This document shows positions 31,074 to 39,761 of a stretch of 64,000 bases of DNA, one piece after another (position 1 is the first letter of the stretch; every line of letters starts with the position of its first letter). The stretch is from Actinomadura hallensis (GTDB taxonomy: Bacteria; Actinomycetota; Actinomycetes; Streptosporangiales; Streptosporangiaceae), in NCBI RefSeq assembly GCF_006716765.1, contig NZ_VFPO01000001.1, forward strand, positions 434,001-498,000. The letters are read 5' to 3'. A model generated the notes under the pieces. It had not been told where the DNA came from and did no database searches. It saw nothing but the letters and a program-made list of their open reading frames with translations. A program made the position numbers and the translations under genes.

Positions 31074-31583
31074 GTGAGTGGCGGCAAGACAGTGTCCAGT
31101 GATGACGGGAAGGCTCGAAGGGAGAAGGCGTGGGCTGCAGGAAGCTACCCGCGGCCGGCGAACGAAGGTCGCTCGCGCAACATGCGCGCGAACCGTCGTA
31201 CTGACACGAAACCAGAAGTTGCTCTCCGTCGCGCTCTGCATGCGCTGGGTTACCGATACCGGAAGGACTTCCGGCTGGACTTGCCCGGTGGCGTGCGTGT
31301 ACGGCCGGACATAGTCTTCACTGCCCGCAAGGTCGCTGTGTTCGTGGACGGGTGTTTCTGGCATGTATGTCCCGAGCATGGGCGTGAGCCGACCAGCAAC
31401 GAGTGGTACTGGACGCCCAAGCTGCGCAGGAACGTCGAGCGAGACAGAGCCGCAGATGCTGCGCTGCAGGCCGCTGGCTGGCGGGTTGTGCGCCTGTGGG
31501 AGCATGAAGAGCTTGCCTCTGCTGTCGACGCAGTGGTCAAGGCCGTCTCGTCCGGATCCGAACATACGTGCGATGCTAACTGA
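31074..31583 (+). CDS. vsr: Very short patch repair endonuclease
   Basis: A 169-residue Vsr enzyme. The conserved regions are NMRANRRTDTKPEVALRRAL, YRKDFRLDLPGG, RPDIVFTARKVAVFVDGCFW (catalytic Asp in RPDIVF) and HVCPEHGREPTSN followed by the YWTPKLRRNVERD helix. It nicks T:G mismatches arising from deamination of methylated cytosine, thereby limiting mutation caused by the m5C methyltransferase divergent from it. GTG 31074 or GTG 31092 are both possible starts; the conserved domain begins later, near residue 30. Confidence 0.9.
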   Translation: MSGGKTVSSDDGKARREKAWAAGSYPRPANEGRSRNMRANRRTDTKPEVALRRALHALGYRYRKDFRLDLPGGVRVRPDIVFTARKVAVFVDGCFWHVCPEHGREPTSNEWYWTPKLRRNVERDRAADAALQAAGWRVVRLWEHEELASAVDAVVKAVSSGSEHTCDAN

Positions 31584-31724
31584 CGGCGCTGACGTTTAGA
31601 AACCTGCGCTGGCTCCGGGGCCGCACAATCGTCGCTTAAGGGCAAGTAGGGACGGTTATGTTCGAGCTTCCCCGGGTTCTTCGCTAAACGCTCCTGTGGT
31701 CGGATCCTGGTGGCGTGGCCTCCT

Positions 31725-32573
31725 TCAGCCTGGCCACGGTGGTTCGCCTCGCAGCATGCCGTGGACAGAGGTTGCTGGAGGGCTGGATAGGCGGCTGATC
31801 CCCGGACATATAGCACTAGCGGCTACGTCGAGGCGCACAGATTCCCACCTGCCGTTTGCCTTGCGATCTGCAGGGACGGTTTCGCTGATCCACTGGCGGC
31901 AAACCGTGGCGACAGAAACTGGCTCTAGTTCCGTGTTGAGCCGTACTGCTACGAGGATCCAGTCCGGGTCTCGCCGCATGGTCTCGAACTCGTTCCGAGA
32001 AAGATAAAAGCGCAGTTGGCCACGCTTGTTTGTGGCTTTAATCTCGAGATGAAGAGTCCGGTCAGGAAGCGTGGCGCTTACGTCGTAGCCGTAACCGTCC
32101 GAGTGCTGAGATACATGGTCAGCCGGGATGCCGGAGGCTGAAAGCAAGTTAACGATTGCTTTCTCGCCGGCCCTCCCGATGTGCGCGCGCTGAGCGGCGT
32201 CCACCTTTCGCCAGCTGTGCCAGACTGCCGCAAAGGCATCCTCATTAGAAAGTCCAACTGCCTCAGCTGCGCGTAGGCCATCAGATGGCAGGTCCTCTGG
32301 TTGGGTAATGAGAACGTCCACATCGCTGAACCACAGCGTATCGGCAATAGCGGCAGTAAAAATCGTGGTACGGAGGTCGGTACTGTGTGGCAAAGAGTCA
32401 AGAAACTTGCGTTCCTGCAGCCAGTCATACGCAGCTTCATACTGGGTCGGCGATATATCGTTAAACTCTGGGAGAGATCTGAACAGCGCCCGAGCCCGAG
32501 AAAGCTCGTGCCTCGGCAACAGCTCAAGCCACCGAAGGGCCGCCTTTAGTACTGGACTAGGTGGTACCGGCAC
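31725..32573 (-). CDS. DUF3883-domain protein (PD-(D/E)XK-like)
   Basis: A 282-residue protein. The C-terminal half matches DUF3883: GRAGEKAIVNLL (about 140-151), GYGYDVSATLPDRTLHLEIK (Asp and E-x-K of a PD-(D/E)XK nuclease-like core), then KRGQLRFYLSRNEFETM. DUF3883 domains occur in helicase and restriction proteins and are thought to be nuclease-like. The N-terminus is a helical region of unknown role. GTG 32573 overlaps the helicase stop by 17 bases, so translation is coupled. It probably provides the nuclease of the ParB-SNF2-DUF3883 operon. Confidence 0.8.
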   Translation of the reverse strand: MPVPPSPVLKAALRWLELLPRHELSRARALFRSLPEFNDISPTQYEAAYDWLQERKFLDSLPHSTDLRTTIFTAAIADTLWFSDVDVLITQPEDLPSDGLRAAEAVGLSNEDAFAAVWHSWRKVDAAQRAHIGRAGEKAIVNLLSASGIPADHVSQHSDGYGYDVSATLPDRTLHLEIKATNKRGQLRFYLSRNEFETMRRDPDWILVAVRLNTELEPVSVATVCRQWISETVPADRKANGRWESVRLDVAASAICPGISRLSSPPATSVHGMLRGEPPWPG

Positions 32574-34386
32574 GAAGGTGCCCCATAAATGCCTGCAAGT
32601 CCTCTTGATCCAAGCCACCACCGACGGCCGGCTCCTCGTCCAAGTCCGCCAGCTGCTGCACCGATGGATCATCGAGGATGCGTCCCATGAATTGAAGCTT
32701 TGTCTCTAGACGCTGGTTAACCACCTCGTCAATCGTCCCGAGGCTCGTGAGGACGGTAATACGCGTCTCGGTGTGAGGATCAAGGCCGAGCCGATGAATC
32801 CGGTCAAGGCTCTGGAGGAATCTGCCTGCGGCAAAGTCGCGATCCACGTAGACCGCATCATGACAACTGTGGTGGAGGCTGATGCCTTCCCCTAGTGTCG
32901 CGGGATTCGATATCAGCACCATGCAGTCTGGGTCATCACGAAAGCGGGCTATCTCCTCCTCACGGTTCTCACTGCTGCCGTGCACCACGGCAGGATTAAA
33001 TTCCTTTAGAATACTTTCAAGTGTGTTGACGCTGCGAATGAAGGTTGACCAGACCAGGGTCTTGCGTGGCTCAGGTGCTGTGGCGTTGCCGGCCACGATG
33101 GCTAGTGTCTCGCGATACTTCGGAGACAACTCGTAGCTTGGCAGGTCCCGCATCAGCTCGGTAAGCGGTGATCCTTCTGGGATAGGCAATGGCGGTACCT
33201 GATACGCCAGCGGCTCGTATCGGGTCGTGCCTACCTTTAGCAAGGCTGGGCTGATTGCAGCCATCAGCAGATATACAAGAATTCTCCCGAGTGCTTCGAA
33301 GTCGTCCTTCGACGCGGCAGCTCGGGCCGAGTACAGCCCGATGAGGGCTTCGTATATCTCTGCGTGCAGGGGTGGAAGCTCGAGTTGACGCTGGGTGACA
33401 GTCACCGGGGGTAGCCCGAGTTCCGACTTGGTAGTACGAGTAAACAACGGTCGCAAGACCCGGCTGGCGTGAGCCAGGTTCCCTCCTGCAACAGCCTGCG
33501 ATACAGCTCGGCGACCGTGACCTGGCCAGACGAAACCCAAGAGGTTCTCCAGATCCTTAGCGCCGTTGGGAGCTGGAGTACCAGTCAGGATGAGCCGACG
33601 GCGAGCCCGCGGCCCCAGTGCCATGCACGCTGACCCGTATACGCCGTCCGCGCCTAGCTTCATGCGGTGAGCCTCGTCCAAAATCAGCATCGACGGGCGT
33701 GTTGTGAGCCAGCGGGCGAGCAGGTTGAGCGCCCCCTTGATCCTTTCGTAGTTGACAAGCAGTGCTTCGGTATCGGGAGCAATACTCGAGCTAAGGATCT
33801 GCATACGCAGCGGCTTTTCAAAGCATTCTACGTTCTCTGACTGCCATGCCTCGTAGCTGGACTTAGGGCCGATGATAAGAAGTCGCTCGACTTCACCGCT
33901 ATTCTGGAGCGCCTGAAAAATTGCGAGCCCAACTCGAGTCTTGCCCGCTCCCGGTACGGAAAAGTTCGCTCCATGCTGGAGAGACAGAAGTTTGGATATA
34001 TCTCTCTGCTGAAACGTTGTGAGCGGTCCGATCCAATTCGATCCCAGGAGGTCCGAAAGGTTCTCAACCGCAGATGTTGCTGAGGACGATGGCTCTTCGT
34101 GCAGCCGCTCGCCTAGCGTCTGCGAATCCTTTGACACGTCGCGGACAAGCTTTGCGAGATCAGGGTCCCAGACTACGCGGGGATGCGGCCAGTCAGCTAG
34201 GTGTACCAGGTTGAGCAGCAGATCGTCGACGTCAACGTCTACCGTAAGGCTGGAGTGGTGGCGTGCACTCCTGAAGCCGATCGACAGGCGGTGGAGGCTG
34301 TCTTCGAGCCCCTGAGCAGCCCTTAACCGGGCAGTGATGGCGTCGGCTCCAAGACTGATGGTCAGGCTAGGTACTTCCTTGCTCAA
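32557..34386 (-). CDS. SNF2-like superfamily 2 helicase/translocase
   Basis: A 609-residue ATPase. Motif I is SVPGAGKTR, with LLIIGPKSSYEAW (Ia), LILDEAH (II, DEAH), LILTGTPAPNG (III), LVWSTFIRSVNTLESI (IV), VLISNPATLGEGISL (V) and LQSLDRIHRLG (VI). The FQQRDISKLLSLQHGANF Q-motif region precedes the core. SNF2 enzymes translocate on duplex DNA without unwinding. TTG 34386 overlaps the ParB-like stop (TTGA) with GAAGGA upstream; TTG 34416 is an alternative. The middle gene of an overlapping three-gene operon, it is probably the DNA-scanning motor of a defence complex. Confidence 0.88.
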   Translation of the reverse strand: MSKEVPSLTISLGADAITARLRAAQGLEDSLHRLSIGFRSARHHSSLTVDVDVDDLLLNLVHLADWPHPRVVWDPDLAKLVRDVSKDSQTLGERLHEEPSSSATSAVENLSDLLGSNWIGPLTTFQQRDISKLLSLQHGANFSVPGAGKTRVGLAIFQALQNSGEVERLLIIGPKSSYEAWQSENVECFEKPLRMQILSSSIAPDTEALLVNYERIKGALNLLARWLTTRPSMLILDEAHRMKLGADGVYGSACMALGPRARRRLILTGTPAPNGAKDLENLLGFVWPGHGRRAVSQAVAGGNLAHASRVLRPLFTRTTKSELGLPPVTVTQRQLELPPLHAEIYEALIGLYSARAAASKDDFEALGRILVYLLMAAISPALLKVGTTRYEPLAYQVPPLPIPEGSPLTELMRDLPSYELSPKYRETLAIVAGNATAPEPRKTLVWSTFIRSVNTLESILKEFNPAVVHGSSENREEEIARFRDDPDCMVLISNPATLGEGISLHHSCHDAVYVDRDFAAGRFLQSLDRIHRLGLDPHTETRITVLTSLGTIDEVVNQRLETKLQFMGRILDDPSVQQLADLDEEPAVGGGLDQEDLQAFMGHLRAGTT

Positions 34387-35795
34387 GCGGTTTCCTTCAC
34401 TGCCTGGATAAGCCAAGCGATGCCGTCGCCCTGTTCCGGAAAAGTCCGAACCGCCTCTTTGGCGAGTTTCTGCAGAGATTTCCGTAGCCGCAGCACAGCA
34501 TCATCGAAAGCAGCGTCATCTAGGGCTCGACCGGATCGTGCTTGCACAAGTTCGGCGACACACAGGTCGATGTCGTCACAGGCGTCGGACAGCCGCTCCG
34601 GAGCCGCGAGTTTGCGTTGCTGCAAGCGGATGTCACGGCCGGCGGGATCTAGCGCGCGATCGAAGGAGTCTATGGCGTTCTTCAGTACATCCGTTGCAGC
34701 ACGGGCCTCAGCCGAGGTCTCCATGTCGCCGGACTGGGCAGCAGCCTTTGCTTGCAGCAGTATGTCAGCGAGAGCCCTCGTCGCTTTGGCTTTAGGGGCA
34801 CTGTCTGGGACTGTGACATCATCCAAGCCGGGAATCGCGACGGGGTTTGACGGTTCGACTTCAGGTTTCAGTGAGGCAGGCAGCTTAGGGCTTAGATACT
34901 TCTCATAAAAATCAGGCTGCACCAGCCGCAGGTCCGTCTTCGCGTAGCCCAGAACGATCATTGCCAGACGCGCCTCCTTCAACGCGTCAGCGGCGTCTTG
35001 GTCGGTAGCTGCGACCTTGATGTACGTACGGTACAGCTCGCGAAGCTTCTCCTGGTGGTACTCGAAATCTATGAGGCGTAGCGACGTTCCGTCTTCATTC
35101 TGGCTGCGCTTGATCGCATCCTGAATGACTCCATAAACCCACCTGTCCTGCTGGAGAGTCGCTTGCTTTATGCGAAACTCGCGAGCGATATCGTCGGGGC
35201 GTCGCCCGCTTCTGATCTGCTCCTCTATGGCAATTAGCCGGTTGATGTAAGAGTATTCGCGTTTCCGTTCTTTCCGGAGCTGCAGGGAAAGTTCGACGGC
35301 ATTTACGTCTTCCCAGGTAGAGCTGTCCGGCAGTACCCCGACACGAATGTTCTTCTCGCCTAGCTCGCGGAGTGCGGCGCATCGTGTGTTGCCGTTGACG
35401 AGAACGCCCGTGTTGGTGATGAGGCCCGGGTCGCGCTGGCCGAAGCTCTCCAGGTCATCCCGGAGGGCCTCGAAGTCTGGATCAGTCTTGTCGGGGTTCG
35501 AGGGGAGGCACTTGAGCAGTGTCTCCAGGTAGTCCTGTCCCACCCTGCCCCAGGGATCCTCGTTGAGTGCGCGGTCACGCTCTGGGTCAAGCGTCCGCTG
35601 TGCCCGGATCCGATGCGTGTCAGGGTTGTAGTACAGGACGTCCACCGGCATGGAGATCACATAGAGATGCTTCTGCTCGCCGCGCCACTCGATCGTGACC
35701 TTCTCGCCGTTGGCCTGGACTGCCTCAGCGAGCCTGTCCTGGACCATGCCGCGAATCTGCTCCCCTGCCGGTGGCGTGGCGTACCTCGTCCCCAT
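34383..35795 (-). CDS. ParB/Srx-fold nuclease-like protein
   Basis: A 470-residue protein. The ParB-like N-domain lies at about 45-150: ISMPVDVLYYNPDTHRIRAQ, then DPGLITNTGVLVNGNTRCAA with the phosphate/nucleotide-binding NGNTRCAALRELG. A helix-turn-helix-like part follows (IRSGRRPDDIAREFRIKQAT), and the C-terminal 200 residues are helical. The ParB fold occurs in CTP-binding partition proteins and in nucleases such as SspE-type defence proteins. ATG 35795 has GGAAGGGG upstream. First gene of the ParB-SNF2-DUF3883 operon, divergent from the HNH-like gene 78 bases away. Confidence 0.8.
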   Translation of the reverse strand: MGTRYATPPAGEQIRGMVQDRLAEAVQANGEKVTIEWRGEQKHLYVISMPVDVLYYNPDTHRIRAQRTLDPERDRALNEDPWGRVGQDYLETLLKCLPSNPDKTDPDFEALRDDLESFGQRDPGLITNTGVLVNGNTRCAALRELGEKNIRVGVLPDSSTWEDVNAVELSLQLRKERKREYSYINRLIAIEEQIRSGRRPDDIAREFRIKQATLQQDRWVYGVIQDAIKRSQNEDGTSLRLIDFEYHQEKLRELYRTYIKVAATDQDAADALKEARLAMIVLGYAKTDLRLVQPDFYEKYLSPKLPASLKPEVEPSNPVAIPGLDDVTVPDSAPKAKATRALADILLQAKAAAQSGDMETSAEARAATDVLKNAIDSFDRALDPAGRDIRLQQRKLAAPERLSDACDDIDLCVAELVQARSGRALDDAAFDDAVLRLRKSLQKLAKEAVRTFPEQGDGIAWLIQAVKETA

Positions 35796-35873
35796 CCCGC
35801 CTGTTCCCCTTCCACGACGTGCTGTGGAGTCATGATGCCAGCGATGAGCCGGTAGATATAAGGGCATAATGAC

Positions 35874-36593
35874 GTGATCGCCGAGAGCGTGTTGGAGACC
35901 TACGTGAACGTGCCTAGGTGGGACGACCCCCAGCTCAAGGCAGGAGCCATGGTCAGGGGTGCGCTGTGGCTGGCCAGGGAGATCGGTGAAGGCCACATCT
36001 TCACCAAGGAGCAGGTTCGGCGAACCTTCCCTGGTATCTCGCAGATCGACCGCCGGATACGTGACCTACGGGACTACGGCTGGGTCATCCATACGAGCTC
36101 GGACGATGCTCGGCTGCGGATCGATGAGCAGCGCCTGGTCAAGATCGGCGTGCCGGTGTGGGACTCGAAGGCGCGCAGAGCAGCTGCTCCCAAGAGCATC
36201 TCGGCCAAGGAACGCCAGGCTACCCTGGCCGCCGATGACTATCAGTGCGTGGTTTGCGGTGTGGCTGGAGGTGAAAGCTACCCCGACTCACCTAGCGACA
36301 CGGCGGTACTGTCGGTCAGCCGCCGTACCGTGCAAACACCGGACGGAGAGACCGAGGATCAGCTCGTCACGGAGTGCAAACGTTGCCGGGCCGGCGTAGC
36401 TAAGGACGAGGTTGTTGATCTGGATCGGCTGCTTTCCGACATCGCTGGTCTGGACGACACGGACCAGGCTCGGCTACTGCGGTGGATGCGGCGAGGCCGA
36501 CGGGGCGCGACGCCTCTGGACAGAGCGTGGACAGCATATATGAGGCTGCCGGCACGCTCGCGAGATGAGGTGCGCAAGAAGCTTGAGGGTTGA
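35874..36593 (+). CDS. Zinc-ribbon / degenerate HNH-like protein
   Basis: A 239-residue protein from GTG 35874. The N-terminal third is a winged-helix-like region (VRRTFPGISQIDRRIRDLRD, then YGWVIHTSS). Residues about 120-185 carry two CxxC pairs, YQCVVCG and TECKRCRAG, spaced as in HNH endonucleases; the expected Asp-His between them is absent (AVLSVSRR instead), so the site may bind zinc only. The C-terminus is helical. It lies between the ParB operon and the NgoMIV-type enzyme, converging with the latter two bases from its stop. Possible role: a control or specificity protein of the restriction system. Confidence 0.6.
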   Translation: MIAESVLETYVNVPRWDDPQLKAGAMVRGALWLAREIGEGHIFTKEQVRRTFPGISQIDRRIRDLRDYGWVIHTSSDDARLRIDEQRLVKIGVPVWDSKARRAAAPKSISAKERQATLAADDYQCVVCGVAGGESYPDSPSDTAVLSVSRRTVQTPDGETEDQLVTECKRCRAGVAKDEVVDLDRLLSDIAGLDDTDQARLLRWMRRGRRGATPLDRAWTAYMRLPARSRDEVRKKLEG

Positions 36594-36595
36594 AG

Positions 36596-37378
36596 CTACC
36601 AGAGAGCTATCGTTTTAGCGAGATCTGTAAATGGCCGGACTCGGCCGAGATCTTTGCATTCTAGCCATGCCTCAAATTGGTTCGGCTCGATCCGGCCGCG
36701 GCTTGCGAGATCGTGGACCGCTGCATCCAAGGCTGCATATGCGATGTGATAGACAGCGTCCAGTTCTCCTGTGCCACGCGCAATCGCAGATAGGCGGGTC
36801 GGAAGGGGCTCAGCTGTAACGGTTACCAGGTGGGGGAGCCTCTCCCTGCGGTGTCTGATCATTTGATTGTTCTCGTGGCGAATGTTCTGTACGCGATCTG
36901 AGCGGATAGTCCATTTGCAGGACACGGCCGCATGGAGGAACTCGGGCTCCAGCCTGGACCGTCCTGGTAGCGCTACGATCACGTCCGGCTTTATCAGGTA
37001 ATCCCTTCCCAGGGTTACGCGCAGGTCTTTATTGTTCCTGACGAGCTTGTCCAGCTCTTTCAGATGGCGATACTGCACGAACTCTGAGATGGAGATGGGA
37101 GCTTCATGGACGTGCCAAGCCCGGCCGGAATCATGAAGCGGGAGATCCTGCCGCAGAGACTCTGCCACGGCTTTCTCGAGTGGGCGGCCACTTCTTGGGT
37201 CGGCAGTGCCGGTCTGGATGCCGCGAGGTATACCTAGTTTGTCAAGCAGGGTTCCGGCGATGGCTATGGATGCTGGGTTGCTGGTGTCTGCTGTATTTGG
37301 CACGAGGCGCTGCTTGTTGCCGAGCCTCCATCCAAGCAAGGTTGCCGCAAACTCCGCGTTGCTTCCCATATCCACCAT
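36596..37378 (-). CDS. NgoMIV-type type II restriction endonuclease
   Basis: A 260-residue protein of the NgoMIV family. The active-site arrangement is visible: Glu68 (RPLEKAV), Asp132 (KPDVIVAL), Ser153-Cys-Lys155 (SCKWTIRSDRVQN) and Glu169 (IRHEN), the K-to-E spacing of 14 expected for this SxK-type PD-(D/E)XK group. NgoMIV itself is tetrameric and cuts G^CCGGC; related enzymes recognise CCGG-containing sites, so a similar target is expected here but the specificity is not proven. Starts at ATG 37378 or 37369. Its cognate methyltransferase is most likely the m5C enzyme at 29719, six genes away. Confidence 0.85.
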   Translation of the reverse strand: MVDMGSNAEFAATLLGWRLGNKQRLVPNTADTSNPASIAIAGTLLDKLGIPRGIQTGTADPRSGRPLEKAVAESLRQDLPLHDSGRAWHVHEAPISISEFVQYRHLKELDKLVRNNKDLRVTLGRDYLIKPDVIVALPGRSRLEPEFLHAAVSCKWTIRSDRVQNIRHENNQMIRHRRERLPHLVTVTAEPLPTRLSAIARGTGELDAVYHIAYAALDAAVHDLASRGRIEPNQFEAWLECKDLGRVRPFTDLAKTIALW

Positions 37379-37632
37379 GGCAAGAGCATAGAGCCCCTTG
37401 ACACTTCGATCGGCTGACGCTGAGGACGATCTGGAACTATGGCCGGATTGTCTAGTTCCTGGGCCCCGGGGGCGCCTGAGGCGGCAGCGCGCCCATGGTA
37501 CAGGAGGGTGGGCATGCGGTGACGGTCTTTACTGTCGGTCGCGATCACCGTCCCAGCTGCTTGCCGCCTAGCTTCTATGGTGGGAACGCTCAACAAAGCT
37601 TCCTGCGGACTGAAGTGGCTGCCTGTGTTGTT
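37379..37632. other. Intergenic, no gene seen
   Basis: A 254-base gap between two minus-strand genes. Nothing recognisable beyond the likely promoter of the restriction enzyme; short frames lack ribosome sites. Confidence 0.4.
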
Positions 37633-37968
37633 TCATATCTGGGTCGTTGGAGTTCGGAAGCGAGAGGTTGCGTCGGTCCAGGTCCACTTTCCTGTGGTTG
37701 GGTGGCGGTGGATGTTGCCGTTGGTGTGCAGTGTGACCAGGTGGTTGCGGGTTGTGGGGGGTGGGGCGGTCAGCCAGCGGTGGCCTGGGATGAGCAGGGT
37801 GCCCTCGCGGTAGAGGGTGTCCATTAGGGCGTCTACTTTCTCGATCAGCTCGTGGTCTGGGGCGGTTAAGAGGGGCTGCGGGAGTCGGTTGAGGACTGCG
37901 CAGATCTCGGCTGGGCCGCCGGTGCGCTCTTGCTCGGCGAGGGTGGCCGCTATGAACTCGGATTTCAT
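37633..37968 (-). CDS. Hypothetical protein, 111 residues
   Basis: Reads from ATG 37968. The first 70 residues are helical (SEFIAATLAEQERTGGPAEI, then ELIEKVDALMDTLYREGTLL) and the rest is a Thr/His/Pro-rich tail. The codons are typical for the host and the frame is uninterrupted. No family recognised. It stands at the edge of the restriction island, between it and a TetR gene. Confidence 0.55.
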   Translation of the reverse strand: MKSEFIAATLAEQERTGGPAEICAVLNRLPQPLLTAPDHELIEKVDALMDTLYREGTLLIPGHRWLTAPPPTTRNHLVTLHTNGNIHRHPTTGKWTWTDATSRFRTPTTQI

Positions 37969-38247
37969 GGGTTTCGTGTCGCCTCTCGTGCGGTCAGACT
38001 CGTGCCGGGCAAGACTTTTTGGTTGTCGTGTCGCCTCCTTGCTCGTGGTTTTTCCTCGTCTTTCCCAGGGGTCGTTGGGGTCGCGGGTGAGGGGACTGGG
38101 TCTTGTCGTCCTTCAGGTCTCGCCCACTGGCCGGCTCTGTGCTCTTTGGACGGCCTTCAGTGCTGTTGGCGATTTTGGGCGCTGTCTTGATGTTGGTCCC
38201 GGCGGTGACGGTCTCAGGGGCTTGGGTGGTCGGGTCGGCGGGTGTGG
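37969..38247. other. Intergenic, no gene seen
   Basis: A 279-base T/G-rich stretch (on the plus strand) between a hypothetical gene and the end of the TetR gene. No hairpin or RNA feature is clear. Confidence 0.4.
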
Positions 38248-38862
38248 TTAGTTGGGGGCTGGCTCTGGTGGGGGAAAGACAGAGGTCAGGGCTTGGGTGG
38301 CTATTTTTTGTAGGTCGGTTTTGGTTGCGCCGTCTCGGGACTGTTGGGACATGCCCTGGAGTACTGCGGCGAAGTAGCGGGCCAGGGCTTCGGGGTCGGT
38401 TTCTGGTGGGAGTTCGCCCTGCTGTTGTGCGGTTTCCAGGCGGGTCTTGAAGCGGGCCAGGTTGGTGTTGCGGAGGTCGCGTAGGTACGCGGCTATCTCC
38501 GCGTCCTCGGGGGTGACGTTGGTCGCGGCGCTGATGGTGAGGCAGCCGGCCGGGTGGGACGGGTCGGCGTACGTCTCCGCGGCCTCGTGGAGGATGCGGG
38601 TGAAGGCGGCGCGGGCCGTGGGCTCCTCGTCGAGGGCCTTGCCGATGAAGGCGCCCTCCGGGGAGCGGCCGTAGGTCTCCACGACCTCCTTGAACAGGGA
38701 TTTCTTGTCGCCGAAGGCGGCGTAGAGGCTGCCGGGCCTGATCTTCATCGCCGCGGTGAGTTCGCCGACGGACGTCGCCTCGTAGCCGCGTTCCCAGAAC
38801 AGGCGGGTGGCCTGCGCCAGGGCCGTGTCGCGGTCGAAGGTGCGGGGTCGTCCTCGTGCCAT
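38248..38862 (-). CDS. TetR-family repressor
   Basis: A 204-residue regulator. HTH: MARGRPRTFDRDTALAQATR, FWERGYEATSVGELTAAMKI, RPGSLYAAFGDKKSLFKEVV. The C-terminus has the GCLTISAATN and YFAAVLQGMSQQSRDGA segments common in the TetR_C_16-like group linked to oxidoreductases. ATG 38862 is the family start; frame continues upstream. It is divergent from an SDR gene with two palindromic operators between them, so it represses that gene and itself. Confidence 0.9.
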   Translation of the reverse strand: MARGRPRTFDRDTALAQATRLFWERGYEATSVGELTAAMKIRPGSLYAAFGDKKSLFKEVVETYGRSPEGAFIGKALDEEPTARAAFTRILHEAAETYADPSHPAGCLTISAATNVTPEDAEIAAYLRDLRNTNLARFKTRLETAQQQGELPPETDPEALARYFAAVLQGMSQQSRDGATKTDLQKIATQALTSVFPPPEPAPN

Positions 38863-38874
38863 GACCACATTGTA

Positions 38875-38923
38875 GAGCGATCGCTCAAAAAGTCGTGTTA
38901 CGGTTTGTTGAGTCATCGCTCAA
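38875..38923. promoter_or_regulatory. Two TetR operator palindromes
   Basis: GAGCGATCGCTC (38875-38886, perfect) and TTGAGTCATCGCTCAA (38908-38923, five-base perfect outer arms) share the half-site ATCGCTCAA and lie in the 76-base gap between the divergent TetR and SDR genes. Such twin sites are typical of TetR-SDR pairs. Confidence 0.8.
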
Positions 38924-38938
38924 AAAATGGAGGTCGTC

Positions 38939-39706
38939 ATGGGCGCGTTGGAGGGGAAGGTCGCGCTGGTCACCGGGGGGAGCCGGGGGATCGGGCGGGC
39001 GATCGCGGAGCGGTTCGGCCGGGCGGGCGCCGTGGTCGGCGTCGGCTTCGCCCGCAACCAGGCTGCGGTCGATGAGGTGGTCGCGCGGATCCGCAAGGAC
39101 GGGGGCCGGGCGTTTCCGGTTCAGGCGGAGCTGGGCAGGCGTGGGGCCGCAGCCGAGTTGTGGGCCGGGTTCGACGCGGAGGTCGAGCGGCATGCGGGGC
39201 GGGGAGGCGTCGACGTCATCGTCAACAACGCCGCCATCGGCCGCAGCTCTGACCTGGAGTCGCTCACGGAGGACGAGTTCGACGAGCTTTTCGCGGTGAA
39301 CGTCCGGGCGCCGTTCTTCATCGTCCAGCAGGGGTTGGGCCGGCTGCGGGACGGGGGCCGGATCGTCAACGTCTCCAGTGGGGCGGCCCGCCTGGCCCTG
39401 CCGGACATCATGGCGTACGGCTCCACCAAGGGTGCGCTGGACACGTTCACGCTGAACCTGGCCAAGCAGCTCGGGCCGCGGGGCATCACGGTCAACTCGG
39501 TCGCTCCGGGCATCGTGGACACCGACACCAACGCGGGATGGTTGCGGGGGAATCCGGAGGCTGAGGCGTATGCCGCGTCGCTGTCCGCGCTGGGACGTGT
39601 CGGGCAGCCCGAGGACATCGCCGGGGTCGTCGCGTTCCTCGCGTCCGACGACGCCCGGTGGATGACCGGCAGGGTCGTCGACGTGACCGGGGGCGCGGGG
39701 CTGTGA
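38939..39706 (+). CDS. Short-chain dehydrogenase/reductase (TetR-controlled)
   Basis: A 255-residue classical SDR: cofactor loop TGGSRGIG, NNAA motif (VDVIVNNAAIG), catalytic Ser in NVSSGAA, YxxxK (Tyr-Gly-Ser-Thr-Lys in MAYGSTKG) and PG motif SVAPGIVDTD. It oxidises or reduces alcohols/ketones with NAD(P). ATG 38939 follows GGAGG by five bases; an ATG four codons earlier lacks a ribosome site. Controlled by the divergent TetR repressor. Confidence 0.9.
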   Translation: MGALEGKVALVTGGSRGIGRAIAERFGRAGAVVGVGFARNQAAVDEVVARIRKDGGRAFPVQAELGRRGAAAELWAGFDAEVERHAGRGGVDVIVNNAAIGRSSDLESLTEDEFDELFAVNVRAPFFIVQQGLGRLRDGGRIVNVSSGAARLALPDIMAYGSTKGALDTFTLNLAKQLGPRGITVNSVAPGIVDTDTNAGWLRGNPEAEAYAASLSALGRVGQPEDIAGVVAFLASDDARWMTGRVVDVTGGAGL

Positions 39707-39761
39707 CCACTCAGTAGAACGTGTTCTTGTCTTCTGGGGCGGGTGCTAGCAGGCTTGGCGC

